Source: CAYNST01 sp964434105 (GTDB lineage: Bacteria > Pseudomonadota > Gammaproteobacteria > Pseudomonadales > Cellvibrionaceae). Taken from it: a stretch of DNA of 64,000 nt. The notes below the pieces were generated by a model. That model was not told where the DNA came from. It did no database searches and saw nothing but the letters and a program-made list of their open reading frames with translations. Where the stretch lies: assembly GCA_964434105.1 (NCBI GenBank), contig CAYSTJ010000013.1:23111-87110 (forward strand), written 5' to 3'. Below are positions 61,413 to 64,000 of this stretch, in pieces. The number at the start of each line of letters is the position of its first letter. Position 1 is the stretch's first letter. The position numbers and the translations under genes were made by a program.

Positions 61413-63970
61413 CTGTTCGCCGCATTATAGGCTTCCATATACTGATATACCTGCCGGGCCGCCTCGCCTGCCAGCATCGCCTGATGCCGTGCCGCCACCG
61501 TACGAATCGCAAGCCGCCCTGTGATAATCCGCCGCAGCCCATAGTCGGGACGGGCTCGCCGGCCAAAACCGAAGTTGGTGAGACCCGCCTTGATCAACAG
61601 TACGTCAAACCCATAGTGTCTGTGCGCGGCATCGAAGTGCGCGGCGGCTTCGTCAAACGCCTTCTCGCGCTGCCCCTCGGCTTCCTGCAGGTTAAAGTAC
61701 CGCAGTGCCCGATGCGGTCTGTTCGACAGCTTTGCCCAGAGCCGCCGACCAACATCGCGACCGAGTGCTTCAAGCCCTACCCGCTGCCAATGGCGGCCGA
61801 TATCACCAACCGCCTGCGCCGGTGAAAGATAGGTGCTGTGCGGCAGATAGGAGTCCAGCAGCACTACCTCCTGGACTTCCACCCCCATTGCGCGAAAGCG
61901 ACGGGTCGCTTCCAGTGCCACCAGCCCGCCGAACGACAGCCCCACCAGCGACAACCGTGGAATGTCGCCCTGCCGCCGGATCGCATCCACATAGGACTGC
62001 ACCAGACTGTCGAAGTCGAATTGCATTTTGTGGCGTTTTTTCCGGGCGTCGAGAATATCAATCTCTTTCCGGGCAAAAACGCTGTAGACCGGACGCCGAT
62101 CGCCAAAATGATTGGCCAGTTCCTGATAGATTTTGACGCCACACAGGCAAAAGACCGGAATGCCGGTGGTGGCGGCATTGAGCTTGACCACGATAGCCGC
62201 CCGCTCAGCCTGCTCACCCATCATATCGCGAACACCACGGATGGTCGGTGATTCAAACAGTACGGTTTCCGGAAAGCTCACCCCGGTCGCGATGCGCATA
62301 TCATTCGTAACCTGCAATGCCAGCAACGAATGGCCGCCCAGCTCAAAGAAGTTGTCGTCAATCCCGATACCGCGCACACCCAGCGTGTTTTCCCAGACGG
62401 CCATCAGACTGGTATCCAGATCATCCCGACAGCCGGCACTGGCCGGTTCTGCCGGGGCGGAATCGACCGCCTGCAGCGCATCCGCCGCCAGCTTTTTCCG
62501 GTCAATCTTGAGGTTGGCCGTCATCGGCATGGCCCTCAATGGAAGAAAATGCTGTGGCACCATATGGTGTGGGAGATGCTGCCGACACCAGTTCAACAGC
62601 TCGCTGCTGGACACCGATTTGCCCAAGTACCAGGCAATCAGGCGCACATCCCCGTCACCAAAGGTTGATGCCACCACAACTGACTGAGTGACGCCCGGGT
62701 GCTTTTCCAGGGCGGCTTCAATGTCTCCGGGTTCAATCCGGTAGCCACGGATCTTGATCTGATTGTCCAGACGGTCAATGTATTGCAGTAATCCGTCGTC
62801 ATGCGCAACCACACGATCGCCGGTGCGATACCATTTGTCGCCGCCCGCTTCCGGCAACGCGATAAAACGTTCGGCGGTTATGTCCGGATTCCGGTAATAA
62901 CCCTGCGCCAGCCCGGCGCCACCGATCAGAAGTTCTCCGGCGGATCCGGCCGGCACCGGTCGCAGCTGTTCGTCCACGATGAGTGTGCGGGTATTGCGAA
63001 TTGGCAGACCGATAAAAATCAAATTGTCATCAGCCTCGACCCGATGGCAGGTAGACCAGACGGTGGTCTCGGTGGGACCATACATATTCCAGACTTCGGC
63101 AGCTGCAGCGTGCAGCAGCGGGCGCAGGTCTCGTGGCAAAGCTTCACCGCCGATAAGCATCCGCAGTGGCGCCTGCGGCCGCCAGTTGCCCGACAGCACC
63201 ATTCGCCAGGTCGCGGGCGTTGCCTGCAAAACCGTAACGCCACAGTCATCGATAAGTTGACGCAACCACGGTCCGGACAGGGCTTGCTCACGGGTCGCCA
63301 ATAGCAATTGCGCACCTACCAGCAATGGCAGATACAACTCCAGCACGTGAATATCAAACGAAATGGTTGTTACGGCCAACACACGGTCGTCATTGGCGAG
63401 CCCGGGCCGATCGCGCATGCCCAGCAGAAAGTTGTGGAGATTGCCCTGGCTGACAGCGACCCCTTTTGGGTTACCGGTGGAGCCGGACGTGTAGATGATA
63501 TAGGCCAGATCACTGTCTGCGTAATCGATTGCGGCCAGTGTATGGGGAGCGACCGGCGCGCTGTAGTTACGCAGCGTATCCAGCGTAATCTGGGTGCCTG
63601 CGTAATCAAGGCCGGCGGCAGGTACATCCACAATCAGAAACGCCGCTTCCGCGTGATCCAGAATGTAAGCACGCCGCTGTAATGGATAACCCGGATCGAC
63701 TGGTACATACACCGCGCGCAGGGACCAGACCGCCAGCAGCAATGGCAGCAACAGCTCGGACCGGTCGGCACTGATGGCGACAATGGTTCCCGACCCAACA
63801 CCGTAACCGCGCAAAGCACCAGCGATAACCCGCGTCATTGCGGCCAGATCCTGGTAACTGTAGGTTGTCTGCTGAAATACCAGCGCCGGCGCGGCGGGCG
63901 TTGTCTTTACCCAATGGTCAACATAATGCAGAAATCCGGGGAACGGGTGTCGTCCCGCATCAGCAGTCAT
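61409..63970 (-). CDS. NRPS-like single-module enzyme: adenylation, carrier and thioesterase domains
   Basis: An 853-residue protein. The adenylation domain (about 1-515) shows YIIYTSGSTGNPKGVAVSQG, NMYGPTETTVWSTC, YRTGDRV, and the Lys of NLKIDRKKL. A carrier domain follows, with the phosphopantetheine Ser548 in FFELGGHSLLALQ, then a type I thioesterase (about 610-850) with GLSFGGLVALE. No condensation domain is present. The specificity positions read by eye are D, I, L, Q, I, G, M, V, W, K, close to glycine codes. The ATG at 63970 follows GAGG. The operon may extend beyond the window. Confidence 0.9.
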   Translation of the reverse strand: MTADAGRHPFPGFLHYVDHWVKTTPAAPALVFQQTTYSYQDLAAMTRVIAGALRGYGVGSGTIVAISADRSELLLPLLLAVWSLRAVYVPVDPGYPLQRRAYILDHAEAAFLIVDVPAAGLDYAGTQITLDTLRNYSAPVAPHTLAAIDYADSDLAYIIYTSGSTGNPKGVAVSQGNLHNFLLGMRDRPGLANDDRVLAVTTISFDIHVLELYLPLLVGAQLLLATREQALSGPWLRQLIDDCGVTVLQATPATWRMVLSGNWRPQAPLRMLIGGEALPRDLRPLLHAAAAEVWNMYGPTETTVWSTCHRVEADDNLIFIGLPIRNTRTLIVDEQLRPVPAGSAGELLIGGAGLAQGYYRNPDITAERFIALPEAGGDKWYRTGDRVVAHDDGLLQYIDRLDNQIKIRGYRIEPGDIEAALEKHPGVTQSVVVASTFGDGDVRLIAWYLGKSVSSSELLNWCRQHLPHHMVPQHFLPLRAMPMTANLKIDRKKLAADALQAVDSAPAEPASAGCRDDLDTSLMAVWENTLGVRGIGIDDNFFELGGHSLLALQVTNDMRIATGVSFPETVLFESPTIRGVRDMMGEQAERAAIVVKLNAATTGIPVFCLCGVKIYQELANHFGDRRPVYSVFARKEIDILDARKKRHKMQFDFDSLVQSYVDAIRRQGDIPRLSLVGLSFGGLVALEATRRFRAMGVEVQEVVLLDSYLPHSTYLSPAQAVGDIGRHWQRVGLEALGRDVGRRLWAKLSNRPHRALRYFNLQEAEGQREKAFDEAAAHFDAAHRHYGFDVLLIKAGLTNFGFGRRARPDYGLRRIITGRLAIRTVAARHQAMLAGEAARQVYQYMEAYNAANR

Positions 63971-64000
63971 AGCGAATCCTCGATTCTGCCGGGCTTTATT

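Overview
The window is about 64 kb of chromosome from a Gram-negative gammaproteobacterium. Gene content and order match Pseudomonas and its relatives (Pseudomonadales/Cellvibrionales). A complete pilGHIJK-chpABC cluster is followed by gshB, tonB3, yqgE, ruvX, pilU/pilT, yggS, proC, yggT, metX, metW, a DUF4426 gene, rdgB and hemW, as in P. aeruginosa. The class GN sortase pair, the GH8/GH3 glycosidases and the TorF-type porin point to a marine or polysaccharide-degrading member, perhaps Cellvibrionaceae-like. The assembly is a draft: a run of 100 N lies at 33542-33641.

Layout. 1-5.0 kb: 3' part of glnE, then ilvE and msbA. 5.1-8.7 kb: a metallophosphoesterase divergent from a nucleotidyltransferase-fold protein, then an orphan radical SAM enzyme. 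8.8-15.4 kb: tex, sutA, and an ammonium locus (porin-glnK-amtB, terminator, second glnK) with a visible sigma-54 promoter and two NtrC-like sites. 15.5-17.0 kb: an MscS channel. 17.1-30.6 kb: the Pil-Chp chemosensory operon for twitching motility, including a 2473-residue ChpA. 31-42.8 kb: the housekeeping block listed above, including the pilus retraction ATPases PilT and PilU. 42.9-48.9 kb: ppk1, trxA, rho and ubiD.

49-64 kb is accessory. It holds a deleted IS4-family transposase, a GH8-GH3 pair, a 1.3-kb stretch without protein genes, an aldo/keto reductase, a small beta-barrel protein, a class GN sortase with its VIT/VWA target, a lipoprotein esterase, a MITE-like repeat, and the end of an NRPS-like/acetyltransferase operon that runs out of the window.

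The most unusual signal is in the 1.3-kb stretch at 53.3-54.5 kb. Three minus-strand modules share a GCTATA -10 box followed, at fixed spacing, by a CTRCGGYG arm. That arm pairs with a downstream arm, and base changes between copies are compensated. Two modules end in intrinsic terminators and look like paralogous small RNAs of about 190-200 nt. The third forms the leader of the GH3 gene. Other regulatory readings are the sigma-54/NtrC control of the ammonium operon, a long rho leader with three phased repeats, and a long hairpin directly after ppk1.
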